From contig NZ_JACRWC010000116.1 in NCBI RefSeq assembly GCF_014306095.1, forward strand, positions 1 to 35,591: a stretch of 35,591 nt of DNA, given 5' to 3'. Below the pieces are notes generated by a model. That model worked only from the letters and a program-made list of their open reading frames with translations, did no database searches and was not told the DNA's origin. This stretch comes from Lentihominibacter faecis. Lineage in GTDB: Bacteria; Bacillota; Clostridia; Peptostreptococcales; Anaerovoracaceae. Positions 27,750 to 35,555 of this stretch are shown in pieces (positions within the stretch are counted from its first letter, which is position 1; each line of letters starts with the position of its first letter). Made by a program: the position numbers and the translations under genes.

Positions 27750-29150
27750 CTACCATTCGTAGGATGCGCCGAACGGCTTTCCAGGAACGAACTTGCCCTG
27801 ACCTTTATGGCCTATGTACTTGGCATCCTCTACGATTTTCTGTCCGCGCAGGAATACGGTTTCAGGACGTCCTTTCTGTGCAAATCCTTCAAACGGGCTG
27901 TAGTCTACACCTTCCAGATTTGTTTTATAGCTTATAGTGCCTTCGTATGCAGGATCGAAGATAACGATATCAGCATCGAATCCTACTGCCAGCTGTCCCT
28001 TGTTCTCAAGACCGTTTACCTTGGCCGGAGTCGTTGCGTACAGGTCTACCAGTCTGCTAGGAGAAAGTTTTCCTTCACATACGCCGTAAGTCCACAGGAT
28101 GTTCAGGCGGTTCTGCAGGCTTGGTGCTCCGTTAGGGATATCTGCAAAGGATTTTCCTTCGCCGTAGCCCAGATGCTTCTGTTCTGCATAGTCGAATCCG
28201 CAGTGGTCGGAACTGATTGCGTTGAGCCATTTGCGATCAACAGCTTCCCACAGAGCGTCACGGTGTTCTTCGGTGCGCAGGGCAGGGGAGCAAACGTATT
28301 TGGCACCTTCGTAGCCAGGCTTGGCCAGATCGGATTCATCCAGTACCAGATAGTGTGCACAGGTTTCTCCGAAGACCCTCTGTCCGCGGCTGTAAGCGGC
28401 CTTGAGTTCTTCCAAAGCTTCCTTGCAGGTAACGTGTACGACGTAGAGCGGAGCGTCTGCCAGTTCAGCCAGGTAGATAGCACGTCTTGTTGCTTCGGCT
28501 TCGACTACAGGCGGACGGCTGACTGCGTGATAGTAAGGCGCTGTTTTGCCTTCTGCGATCAGCTGATTCGTCAGAACATCGATCATGTCGGCATTTTCTG
28601 CGTGGACCATGATGGTCACGCCGGCGTCTTTTCCTTTCTGCAAAGCTTTCAGAAGGGCGTCGTCATCAGCGTGGAAGAACTGTCCTTTGTACGCCATGAA
28701 CAGCTTCATCGTCGGATAGCCTGCTTCTGCCAGCTTCGGAATCTCTTCAATTACTTCATCTCTCGGATCGGTCATTACGCTGTGGAATGCATAGTCGACC
28801 ATAGCAATACCTTCTGCATCGTTTTTACGATAATCATCAAGGGTTTCTACCAGACCTCGGCCCTGTTCCTGGTTTACGAACTCAATAAGAGTTGTCGTAC
28901 CGCCAACAGCAGCAGCATTGGATGTTTCGAATCCACGGGTCTTGCTGCCCTTGTAGGAGAAGGAAAAGTGCACGTGCTGGTCAACCCCGCCAGGTAAAAC
29001 GTATTTACCCTCTGCATCAATGACTTCATCACCTTCCTTTGGCTGCAGTCCTTCGCCGATAGCGGTAATGCTTTCGCCCTCAGCATAAATGTCTGCCTTG
29101 CGTTCGCCTTCTGCCGTTACGATGGTTCCGTTTTTAATAAGTACTGCCAT
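27750..29150 (-). CDS. hydA: dihydropyrimidinase / D-hydantoinase
   Basis: Cyclic amidohydrolase of 466 residues that opens dihydropyrimidine or 5-substituted hydantoin rings to N-carbamoyl amino acids. The binuclear zinc ligands fall at the canonical positions: H59 and H61 (DQHVHF), the carboxylated lysine K149 (TMKLFMAYK), H183 (MVHAEN), H239 (YVVHVT) and D315 (SSDHCGF). A GGAGGTGTATC ribosome site precedes the ATG. It is the first gene of the hydA-hyuC-alr unit. The dihydropyrimidine dehydrogenase subunits (PreA/PreT) needed for full reductive pyrimidine degradation are not in the window. Confidence 0.92.
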   Translation of the reverse strand: MAVLIKNGTIVTAEGERKADIYAEGESITAIGEGLQPKEGDEVIDAEGKYVLPGGVDQHVHFSFSYKGSKTRGFETSNAAAVGGTTTLIEFVNQEQGRGLVETLDDYRKNDAEGIAMVDYAFHSVMTDPRDEVIEEIPKLAEAGYPTMKLFMAYKGQFFHADDDALLKALQKGKDAGVTIMVHAENADMIDVLTNQLIAEGKTAPYYHAVSRPPVVEAEATRRAIYLAELADAPLYVVHVTCKEALEELKAAYSRGQRVFGETCAHYLVLDESDLAKPGYEGAKYVCSPALRTEEHRDALWEAVDRKWLNAISSDHCGFDYAEQKHLGYGEGKSFADIPNGAPSLQNRLNILWTYGVCEGKLSPSRLVDLYATTPAKVNGLENKGQLAVGFDADIVIFDPAYEGTISYKTNLEGVDYSPFEGFAQKGRPETVFLRGQKIVEDAKYIGHKGQGKFVPGKPFGASYEW

Positions 29151-29183
29151 GATACACCTCCATTTTGATCACTTTACAGTATG

Positions 29184-29201
29184 AAAAAAATCCGCGGATT
29201 T
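29184..29201 (-). terminator. second purA-downstream hairpin
   Basis: Short palindrome AAATCCGCGGATTT (29188-29201), followed on the minus strand by a run of T. It lies between the purA terminator and the hydantoinase ribosome site. Confidence 0.45.
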
Positions 29202-29213
29202 CTCTGGGATCCC

Positions 29214-29248
29214 ATGGAAAAGCGCGGAGCGAGATGCCGCCGCGCTTT
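29214..29248 (-). terminator. intrinsic terminator at the end of purA
   Basis: A 9-bp GC-rich stem, AAAGCGCGG (minus strand, from 29248) with CCGCGCTTT (to 29219), followed by T. The 5' arm overlaps the purA stop codon. Confidence 0.7.
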
Positions 29249-30539
29249 ACAGCTGCGGCGTTCTCTTAATAATATCCTCTCTGCCGGGACCGTTAGATAC
29301 GTAAGTGATCGGGAAGCCGATGAGCTTTTCGATCTCGTTTACATAGTTTTGAGCCTCAGCAGGAAGTCTATCAAATTCACGGATGCCGGTGATGTCGCAT
29401 TTCCATCCCGGCAGTTTCTTCAGGACAGGCTTTGCCTTTTCCAGTCTGGCCGTGGTCGGGAAGCGAGTGGTGATCTCGCCATCGATTTCGTAGCCCACGC
29501 ATACTGGGATCTCATCCAGATAGCCCAGCGGATCCAATACTGTGAAAGCAACTTCTGTCGTGCCCTGAGTCATGCAGCCGTATTTCGTGGCGACAGCATC
29601 GAACCAGCCTACTCTTCTAGGTCTTCCTGTCGTAGCGCCGTATTCACCGCCGTCACCGCCGCGTTTACGCAGTTCTTCCGCTTCTTCTTCGTCCAGGATC
29701 TCGCTGACGAACGCACCGCCGCCAACAGCACTGGAGTAAGCTTTTACGACTGTGATGATATCTTTGATGGTATATGGGGGAACGCCTGCTCCGATGGCAC
29801 CGTAAGCTGCCAGAGTGGAAGAAGACGTAACCATTGGGTAGATTCCGTGATCCGGGTCTTTTAACGCTCCCAGCTGTCCTTCCAGCAGGATCTCCTTGCC
29901 TTCTGCCAGAGCTTCGTGGAGAAATTCGGAAACATCGCAAACATAAGGAGCGACCATTTCCTTGTATTCCTTCAGCGTTTTCATGATATCGTCCGGATCA
30001 AGTTCGGGTTTGTTGTAAAGGTGCTTCAGCAGAATGTTTTTCTGCACGCAGACACGCTCCACTTTGTCGCGGAGTTCTGCTTCGTCCAGGAAAAGCTCCT
30101 GTACCTGGAATCCGATCTTAGCGTATTTGTCGGAATAGAAAGGCGCGATCCCGGACTTGGTGGAGCCGAATGCCTTGCCTGCCAGACGTTCTTCTTCGCA
30201 TTCATCGAAGAGGATGTGATACGGCATCAGGATCTGAGCTCTGTCGGAAACCAGGATCTTCGGCATAGGAACGCCCTTGCTGACGATGTCATTGATCTCC
30301 CGGAACATATACGGGATGTTGAGAGCAACACCGTTTCCCAGGATGCTTGTTGTATGATTGTAAAATACGCCGGACGGCAGCATATGAAGGGCGAATTTGC
30401 CATAGTTGTTCTTGATGGTGTGACCGGCATTGCTTCCTCCCTGGAACCGGACGATGATGTCGGCCTCCTGAGAAAGCATATCCGTGATCTTCCCTTTTCC
30501 TTCATCGCCCCAGTTGGCGCCTACGATAGCTTTGACCAT
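29247..30539 (-). CDS. purA: adenylosuccinate synthetase
   Basis: GTP-dependent ligase joining IMP and aspartate to adenylosuccinate, the first step of the AMP branch. The P-loop-like N-terminal signature is VGANWGDEGKGKITDML. Other family blocks are FQGGSNAGHTI, STKSGIAPFYSDKYAK (near the catalytic His/Asp region) and EGQLGALKDPDHGIYPMVTSS. I set the start at the ATG 30539 (430 residues), which aligns with the family N-terminus. The frame stays open to a TTG at 30578, but that would add 13 unmatched residues. No Shine-Dalgarno site lies directly before this ATG; an AGGAGAG lies 76 bases upstream, behind a strong hairpin. purB, the next enzyme, is directly upstream. Confidence 0.96.
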   Translation of the reverse strand: MVKAIVGANWGDEGKGKITDMLSQEADIIVRFQGGSNAGHTIKNNYGKFALHMLPSGVFYNHTTSILGNGVALNIPYMFREINDIVSKGVPMPKILVSDRAQILMPYHILFDECEEERLAGKAFGSTKSGIAPFYSDKYAKIGFQVQELFLDEAELRDKVERVCVQKNILLKHLYNKPELDPDDIMKTLKEYKEMVAPYVCDVSEFLHEALAEGKEILLEGQLGALKDPDHGIYPMVTSSSTLAAYGAIGAGVPPYTIKDIITVVKAYSSAVGGGAFVSEILDEEEAEELRKRGGDGGEYGATTGRPRRVGWFDAVATKYGCMTQGTTEVAFTVLDPLGYLDEIPVCVGYEIDGEITTRFPTTARLEKAKPVLKKLPGWKCDITGIREFDRLPAEAQNYVNEIEKLIGFPITYVSNGPGREDIIKRTPQL

Positions 30540-30551
30540 GTGTGAAATGTT

Positions 30552-30621
30552 GCGCTGATGCCTTTGTGCTTTCTGCAAAGTTTGCCCGGCAGGGCTTTTG
30601 CAGGAGGATCAGCACTCTCCT
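30552..30621 (-). other. structured RNA in the purB-purA spacer
   Basis: On the minus strand three nested helices can form. P1 is GTGCTGAT (30615-30608) with ATCAGCGC (30559-30552), 8 bp with one G-U. P2 is CTGCAAA (30603-30597) with TTTGCAG (30579-30573), perfect. P3 is GCCC/GGGC with the 4-base loop TGCC (30595-30584). AGGAGAG lies directly 5' of P1, and the purA ATG is 12 bases after P1. A competing pairing AGGAG/CTCCT (30621-30617 with 30606-30602) is also possible. No known riboswitch family was recognised. Confidence 0.5.
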
Positions 30622-30653
30622 TTCTGTATGTTAATCTGTGAGATATATGTTTC

Positions 30654-32090
30654 TTATACGTTGATGTCAGCCGTCATGCCGAGCGCTTCCCTGTTAGCGT
30701 CCAGAACCGGCTGCACGCAGCTTTTGAGGAATTCTTCCGTCTGGCTTTCGGCACAGCCTGTGAAGTTTTCCGGCTTCATGATCGCCAGCAGCTTTTCCTT
30801 GGTCGTGTGGAATTCAGGGTCTGCAGCGATCCGGTCGAGCAGATCGTTTTCTGCACCTTCTTCTTTGACGCGTTTGCCGGCTGCCATGGAGTGCTGGCGG
30901 ATCTTTTCGTGGAGGACCTGACGGTCGCCGCCTTCTTTTACAGCATCCATCATGATGTTTTCCGTTGCCATGAACGGCAGCTCGCTCATGAGGCGGGCAT
31001 GGATCACCTTTGGATAAACGACGAGTCCGGAAGTGATGTTCATATAAAGTTCCAGGATGCCATCGGTGGCCAGGAAACTTTCGGATACGCTCAGACGCTT
31101 GTTGGCCGAGTCGTCCAGTGTCCGTTCAAACCACTGGGTAGATGCCGTGATCGCCGGGTTGAGCACGCCGGAAATCACGAAGTTGGAAAGCGCCGCGATA
31201 CGTTCGGAACGCATCGGATTTCTCTTATATGCCATAGCGGAAGATCCGATCTGGTTCTTTTCAAAAGGTTCTTCAATTTCTTTTAAGTGCTGCAGCAGAC
31301 GGATGTCATTGCTGAATTTGTGGGCACTCTGTGCGATGCCGGAGAGAATGTTCAGCACGCGGGAATCCACTTTTCTGGAATACGTCTGTCCGGATACCGG
31401 ATAGCAGCCGTCGAATCCCATTTTTTCGGCGATCTTGCCGTCGATCTGATGTACCTTGGAGAGATCTCCGTCAAAGAGCTCCAGGAAGCTGGCCTGTGTG
31501 CCGGTAGTTCCTTTGGATCCCAGTAGCTTCATGGAATCCAGGATGTGATCCAGGTCTTCAAGATCCATCAGGAGATCCTGCAGCCACAGCGTGGCACGTT
31601 TGCCGACTGTCGTAGGCTGTGCCGGCTGGAAGTGGGTAAATCCCAGAGTCGGCTGTGCTTTATGTTCTCCTGCAAAGTTTGCCAGATTGGAAATGACGTT
31701 TATGAGTTTCTTACGGATCAGTTTCAGAGCTTCTGTCATGATGATCAGGTCCGTGTTATCGCCAACATAGCAGGAGGTTGCGCCCAGGTGAATGATCCCT
31801 TTGGCTTTCGGGCACTGCAGTCCGTAAGCGTATACGTGGGACATGACGTCGTGGCGAACGATCTTCTCGCGTTCTTTGGCTTCGTCGTAGTTGATATCAT
31901 CGGCAGCGGCCTTCAGTTCTGCGATCTGCTCGTCAGTGATGGGAAGGCCCAGCTCCTGTTCCGTTTCTGCCAGTGCGATCCAGAGTTTTCTCCAGGTCCT
32001 GAATTTCATTTCCGGGGAAAAGAGGTATTTCATCTCTTTGCTCGGATACCGTTCAGAAAGGGAACTTGTGTAGCTTTGTGTGTTTTCCAT
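30654..32090 (-). CDS. purB: adenylosuccinate lyase
   Basis: Fumarase/aspartase-superfamily lyase acting twice in purine synthesis (SAICAR to AICAR, adenylosuccinate to AMP). The 478-residue length suits the long PurB subgroup. The superfamily signature is SSAMAYKRNPMRSERI, preceded by the flexible catalytic-loop region. HLGATSCYVGDNTDL and THFQPAQPTTVGKRA are the other two conserved blocks. GGAGAG precedes the ATG. It has its own promoter (32199-32228), a GC-rich leader of about 100 bases, and reads into purA after a 114-base structured spacer. Confidence 0.96.
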   Translation of the reverse strand: MENTQSYTSSLSERYPSKEMKYLFSPEMKFRTWRKLWIALAETEQELGLPITDEQIAELKAAADDINYDEAKEREKIVRHDVMSHVYAYGLQCPKAKGIIHLGATSCYVGDNTDLIIMTEALKLIRKKLINVISNLANFAGEHKAQPTLGFTHFQPAQPTTVGKRATLWLQDLLMDLEDLDHILDSMKLLGSKGTTGTQASFLELFDGDLSKVHQIDGKIAEKMGFDGCYPVSGQTYSRKVDSRVLNILSGIAQSAHKFSNDIRLLQHLKEIEEPFEKNQIGSSAMAYKRNPMRSERIAALSNFVISGVLNPAITASTQWFERTLDDSANKRLSVSESFLATDGILELYMNITSGLVVYPKVIHARLMSELPFMATENIMMDAVKEGGDRQVLHEKIRQHSMAAGKRVKEEGAENDLLDRIAADPEFHTTKEKLLAIMKPENFTGCAESQTEEFLKSCVQPVLDANREALGMTADINV

Positions 32091-32192
32091 AATACTCTCC
32101 TTTTATTATCTATCGCCGGGGTGCTGCCGGGATTTCCCGAAACAGTCCGCGGTCGCGGGTTTGCCGGTTATTCTGCCTGTGCAGAAAGATAC
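32091..32192 (-). other. GC-rich 5' leader of purB
   Basis: The predicted transcript starts near 32192 and runs about 100 bases to the purB ATG. It contains several local inverted repeats, including CGGGAAATCCCG, and GC-rich blocks unlike the neighbouring AT-rich spacers. It does not match the purine-riboswitch core as far as I can see. No T-run follows a hairpin, so attenuation is not evident. Confidence 0.3.
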
Positions 32193-32198
32193 ATAATG

Positions 32199-32228
32199 AT
32201 TATACCATGAAATGACAGGGGATTACAA
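32199..32228 (-). promoter_or_regulatory. purB-purA promoter
   Basis: On the minus strand TTGTAA (32223-32228), an 18-base spacer and an extended -10, TGGTATAAT (TATAAT at 32199-32204). Confidence 0.75.
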
Positions 32229-32291
32229 TGATTTCGGGAGTTTTGTGGGGGAATAATGGCTGCAGTTCGGTGGACGCACTGCAGGTTCGCA

Positions 32292-32326
32292 TAAAAACTG
32301 GAGATCCGAAAATCGGATCTCCAGTC
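32292..32326 (-). terminator. intrinsic terminator after the surface hydrolase gene
   Basis: A 13-bp perfect stem (32297-32309 with 32313-32325) with a 3-base loop, followed on the minus strand by TTTTTAT. It lies about 25 bases after the stop codon of the anchor-region frame, which supports treating that frame as the original end of the gene. Confidence 0.85.
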
Positions 32327-32349
32327 ATGCTTTATGATGAAGTTGTCAG

Positions 32350-32709
32350 TTATCCGTTATGTCTTTTTTTATGGATAACCATGATCGTTGCACCGGTAGC
32401 TGCAGCTGTCATAAGAAGGATCAGCAGAAGCAGGTGCGTATTGTCTCCGGTATTGGAGCCCTTTGATTTGGCTTTGTCAGCAGAGCCATTGTCCATAGAT
32501 CCCTGACCGCCCGGTTTGGTAGAATCGCCGCCCGGTTCTGGCGTTCCGCCTTCGGCGCTCACCCAGATCGGGTTGGATACTGCATAGTTCCCGGTGCTGT
32601 CGATGGCAACGTAGCTGTACCACTTCGTGTCATTCGTAGAGTCGATCATGAATTCCAGCGTCTGTTTGTCTGTGGATCCTTTCAGAGCCTTTGTTTCTAC
32701 TTTTACGCC
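32350..32709 (-). pseudogene. displaced C-terminal anchor region of the surface hydrolase
   Basis: The frame continues the upstream protein after a one-base shift: GVKVETKALKGSTDKQTLEF, then DSTNDTKWYSYVAIDSTGNY (the end of a beta-sandwich-like domain). A Gly/Pro/Ser/Lys spacer follows, then SNTGDNTH, a hydrophobic stretch LLLLILLMTAAATGATIMVI and the basic tail HKKRHNG. This is the layout of a sortase-anchored C-terminus, with TGDN as in many clostridial LPxTGD signals but without the LP. No ribosome site precedes any start here. It is translated only if the frameshift at about 32711-32713 is a sequencing error or is bypassed. Confidence 0.75.
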
Positions 32710-35210
32710 GTTTCGATAAGTACGACTTTTTCCAGACCGTTGACTGCCTGAGCGTCGATTTTCAGCGCTTTTTTACCTGTGGAAATAGTGTCTCCGAACG
32801 ATTCTCCGTCATAAGTGAAGAAAAGCGGACCCATGGTAACATAGGAACGACCATCTTTCAGTGCTGCAAGGTATGCCTTCGAATCGGCTTTAGCGGCTTC
32901 CTTGCTGTCCTTTCCGACCTTAGCGTACTGTCGGATGATGCCTGGATACAGTGCAGTATTTGTCGCCTGATGCTGGTCGGACCCGGCACTCAGATATTTC
33001 TTTTCTCCGGCATTCCAGAATGCGAATGCGGATACAAGTGCTTTGGCATCCATCTGAGAGACGCCGGCACTGGCGATGGTGCTGCTGAGCTTATCGAGGT
33101 TGATATTCTTGTAGTTCTCTGCAGTGAGCTTCTCCAGAACTTCCAGTGTCTTTCCGTCGGATGATATCGTTGACTGCAGTTCGAGCAGATCGAAATCTTT
33201 CCAGCCGTCTGCGTGTCCACCTGCGACGCTGTCCTGATTATGCAGGAATCCGTAGTCGGAATACGGATGATGCACGATTACCAGAGCATTGGCAGCGTGT
33301 CCGGCTTTGATGATCTCAGGCGGAGTTGCGGTAGAAGCATTGACTATGTTGCCTGTTTCCTTTTCGCTGAAATCAACGTTGAGAACGCCCCAGTGCCCCC
33401 ATCCCGGAGAGACTTCCATATTGGAGATGTATGGCCTTCCGATCTGGTCGGAGAACTTCTTCATCGGGATATTATTGATTCGCGTATCGTGGTCCGAAAC
33501 GAGATTATAATGGAGCTTCGCGGCGATCTGTGCATTGAACAGATCCTTCGGAGTCGTTGCTCCATCACCGTAGTCCGAGTGCTGATGGTTGTCCATAGAT
33601 ACCCATCCGGATTCTTTCGGATCAACGATCTCGTGGATCTTAAATTCGTATTCAACACCATCCGCAGTCACATTTGTTTTATAAGGTACTGCCTTCGATT
33701 CAAAATTCTTCCCGTAGGAAGCGGTAAAGGTCACGTCCTTTGCCTGGGTCAGGTTAAATTCTATATCCGTTTTTTTGTCTGCGGAATTACTGAAATATGT
33801 ACTGATCCCGGCACATTTGTTTTCATAGGTTACACCTGAGATCTCTACCCGGAACGGAATGGCCTTGCCATTCTGATCCTTGGCACTTAATTTGACAGGA
33901 GCTCCCGTCATGATGGTAAAGTTTTGTGTTTTATCGCTGTCGAGTGTAAATTCATCCGTAGTCTGGGATGTGTACCCGGCTGCTTCCAGCTTTAACTTAT
34001 ATTTGTAAGTACCTTCTTTGTCAAAGTTGTTGGTGGTCTTCGGCAGTTTGAAGGAATACTTCCCGTTTTTGTCGGTGATCGCCCATACCATCGGCTGCTC
34101 GATAGTCTTTGGTTTATCGACTTCGGCACCGTTTACTGATCCGGATTTTGTCGTACACATGTACTTACCGTCTTTTTTTACGATCACGTTTACGCCTTCG
34201 ACAGGCTTGCCGTCTTCATCTGTTACGGTCCCGCTTACCATCGCCGTATCACCAGCTCCGATACTGTCTCGTGCATAGATGCGATCCAGAACGGAGGCCG
34301 TAGAATTGGCGGTTTCCACGAGGACTTCTCCCTTGAAGGAGTACGACTGCTTAGCTTTGATCACCTGGTTGATGTAAAGATCTTTGTACCCGGAGGATCC
34401 CTTGTAGGAATCGGACCCATCCATGATCAGAGAAACGGCATAATCATCCTTGTACGTTGTAACGAATTTTCCGAAATACTCTTTTACGTTTTCGTTATTT
34501 CCAATAGCGATCCCGGTGGCCTTGGTATCAGGATAGTAGCCGTAAGGACCGAACATATTGGCCGCATTGGTGCTGATGGAGTATCCGGAAAACATCCCCG
34601 TGCTGCTTTTTCCGGCAGCGGAAGAGTTCAAAGTTTCGTTCCCGTAGTCAATAGTCTCGTTAGGATTTGTTACTGTAGTTTCCATAGAAAGATGGCTGTC
34701 TCCGGCTTTCAGGGTATAGACCTGTTTTATATCAAGCGGCAGTGCGTCATCATTCACACCGTCCTTGTTAGGATCAGCCACCCAGTATCTATATTCTGAT
34801 GTAACGGTAACCGTTTTTTTATCTGATGACAGCGAGGATGTGACCTTGACGTCATTTCGCAGGTCTGTTCCCTTGTACTCACCTGTCGCTGTCCATAAAT
34901 CCATCAGAAGCTCAACGTCGTTGACCAGATCCGGTCCCCATTTACCTGATGAATCGATCGCACAGATGTCCAGAATACTTCCTTTGGTCATGTTCCAGTA
35001 GTTATTGGAGCCTACTGCAAACGATACAGCCATTTTATCATTCCAAATGGTAATGTCTTTGTCGTCTGTCGCCATACCTTCAAAAATATCAGTAGCTCCC
35101 TGCTTGACTCCACAGGTTCCGCTGTCTGCATAGGATATGGCCGGCAGGGACACGAAAGGCGTCACCGCCATGATCAGAGACAGAATACCAGCTATTAATT
35201 TTTTCTTCAT
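32703..35210 (-). CDS. secreted PHP-domain (CehA/McbA-like) metallohydrolase, frameshifted near its C-terminus
   Basis: An 835-residue exported protein. The signal peptide is residues 1-28 (KKKLIAGILSLIMAVTPF, cleavage near SYA-DS). Residues about 30-300 form an unassigned beta-rich region. Residues about 320-435 hold a carboxypeptidase-regulatory-like beta sandwich (SGTVTDEDGKPVEGVNV). A PHP-type domain spans about 535-815, with likely metal ligands H542/H544 (DNHQHSDYG), D573/H574/D575 (VSDHDTR), E599, H606, H647/H648 (VIVHHPYSDYG) and D745/H747 (AGSDQHQ). CehA/McbA relatives hydrolyse phosphoesters or carbamates; the substrate here is unknown. The frame stops at LIETA. Adding one A to GAAAC gives LIENGVKVET and about 953 residues including an anchor. 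The ATG follows GAGAGGGATATTGT. Confidence 0.85.
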   Translation of the reverse strand: MKKKLIAGILSLIMAVTPFVSLPAISYADSGTCGVKQGATDIFEGMATDDKDITIWNDKMAVSFAVGSNNYWNMTKGSILDICAIDSSGKWGPDLVNDVELLMDLWTATGEYKGTDLRNDVKVTSSLSSDKKTVTVTSEYRYWVADPNKDGVNDDALPLDIKQVYTLKAGDSHLSMETTVTNPNETIDYGNETLNSSAAGKSSTGMFSGYSISTNAANMFGPYGYYPDTKATGIAIGNNENVKEYFGKFVTTYKDDYAVSLIMDGSDSYKGSSGYKDLYINQVIKAKQSYSFKGEVLVETANSTASVLDRIYARDSIGAGDTAMVSGTVTDEDGKPVEGVNVIVKKDGKYMCTTKSGSVNGAEVDKPKTIEQPMVWAITDKNGKYSFKLPKTTNNFDKEGTYKYKLKLEAAGYTSQTTDEFTLDSDKTQNFTIMTGAPVKLSAKDQNGKAIPFRVEISGVTYENKCAGISTYFSNSADKKTDIEFNLTQAKDVTFTASYGKNFESKAVPYKTNVTADGVEYEFKIHEIVDPKESGWVSMDNHQHSDYGDGATTPKDLFNAQIAAKLHYNLVSDHDTRINNIPMKKFSDQIGRPYISNMEVSPGWGHWGVLNVDFSEKETGNIVNASTATPPEIIKAGHAANALVIVHHPYSDYGFLHNQDSVAGGHADGWKDFDLLELQSTISSDGKTLEVLEKLTAENYKNINLDKLSSTIASAGVSQMDAKALVSAFAFWNAGEKKYLSAGSDQHQATNTALYPGIIRQYAKVGKDSKEAAKADSKAYLAALKDGRSYVTMGPLFFTYDGESFGDTISTGKKALKIDAQAVNGLEKVVLIETA

Positions 35211-35383
35211 ACAATATCCCTCTCTTAATAAATGATGTGTTGGTTGTAATAACGTTTTTTGTGATTTTATTTTGCAGTAAAGTATTGGTGGTTGTCTGTT
35301 GTTTCGGTTCCTCCTTTCCTAAAAGGGGATGTACCCCCCTAATTATTCCAAAATTCACTTATTTCAGAAAATTTAGTAAATCG

Positions 35384-35414
35384 ATTATAACCTATACCCT
35401 TAAGGGAATGTCCA
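35384..35414 (-). promoter_or_regulatory. putative promoter of the surface hydrolase
   Basis: On the minus strand TGGACA (35409-35414), a 19-base spacer and TATAAT (35384-35389). The long spacer suggests activator dependence or supercoiling sensitivity. The spacer contains the palindrome CCCTTAAGGG. The leader to the ATG would be about 165 bases. Confidence 0.45.
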
Positions 35415-35474
35415 GCGAAAAAAACAAGAAAACGAGATAGGGGGGATGAAATTTTAAAGAAGCTGAAAAGCAGC

Positions 35475-35507
35475 AAAAAAGAGTGTTTCGAAGATATCGA
35501 AACACTC
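35475..35507 (-). terminator. intrinsic terminator for a gene to the right
   Basis: An 11-bp perfect stem, GAGTGTTTCGA (35481-35491) with TCGAAACACTC (35497-35507) and a 5-base loop. On the minus strand it is followed by six T. It implies a minus-strand gene ending beyond the right edge. Confidence 0.75.
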
Positions 35508-35518
35508 AGACTGTAGAC

Positions 35519-35555
35519 AAAAGCCCGACCTTAGAAATAAGGTGTCAGGCTTTTT
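35519..35555. terminator. bidirectional terminator-like hairpin
   Basis: AAAAGCC pairs with GGCTTTTT, with inner GAC/GTC and CTTA/TAAG pairing around GAAA. It has T-runs on both strands (five on plus, four on minus). With the previous hairpin it makes a tandem terminator. Confidence 0.6.

Noticed and set aside
30540..30578. Extended purA N-terminus from TTG 30578
   Set aside because: The added residues do not resemble the family N-terminus and lie in the 3' half of the RNA hairpin; the ATG at 30539 matches known PurA starts.
32131..32146. ATTTCCCGAAAC in the purB leader as a Noc site
   Set aside because: The second half of the palindrome is missing, with at least four mismatches.
35448..35460. 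AGGGGGG followed by ATGAAATTTTAA on the plus strand near the right edge as a gene start
   Set aside because: It gives only a three-residue ORF. A shifted frame is open for about 20 codons but has no start and ends inside a hairpin; there is no support for a gene.
35480..35508. A TGTTTCGA...TCGAAACA inverted repeat resembling parS half-sites
   Set aside because: The half-sites are separated by the wrong spacing and the CACGTG centre is absent; the long perfect stem followed by six T on the minus strand is better explained as a terminator.
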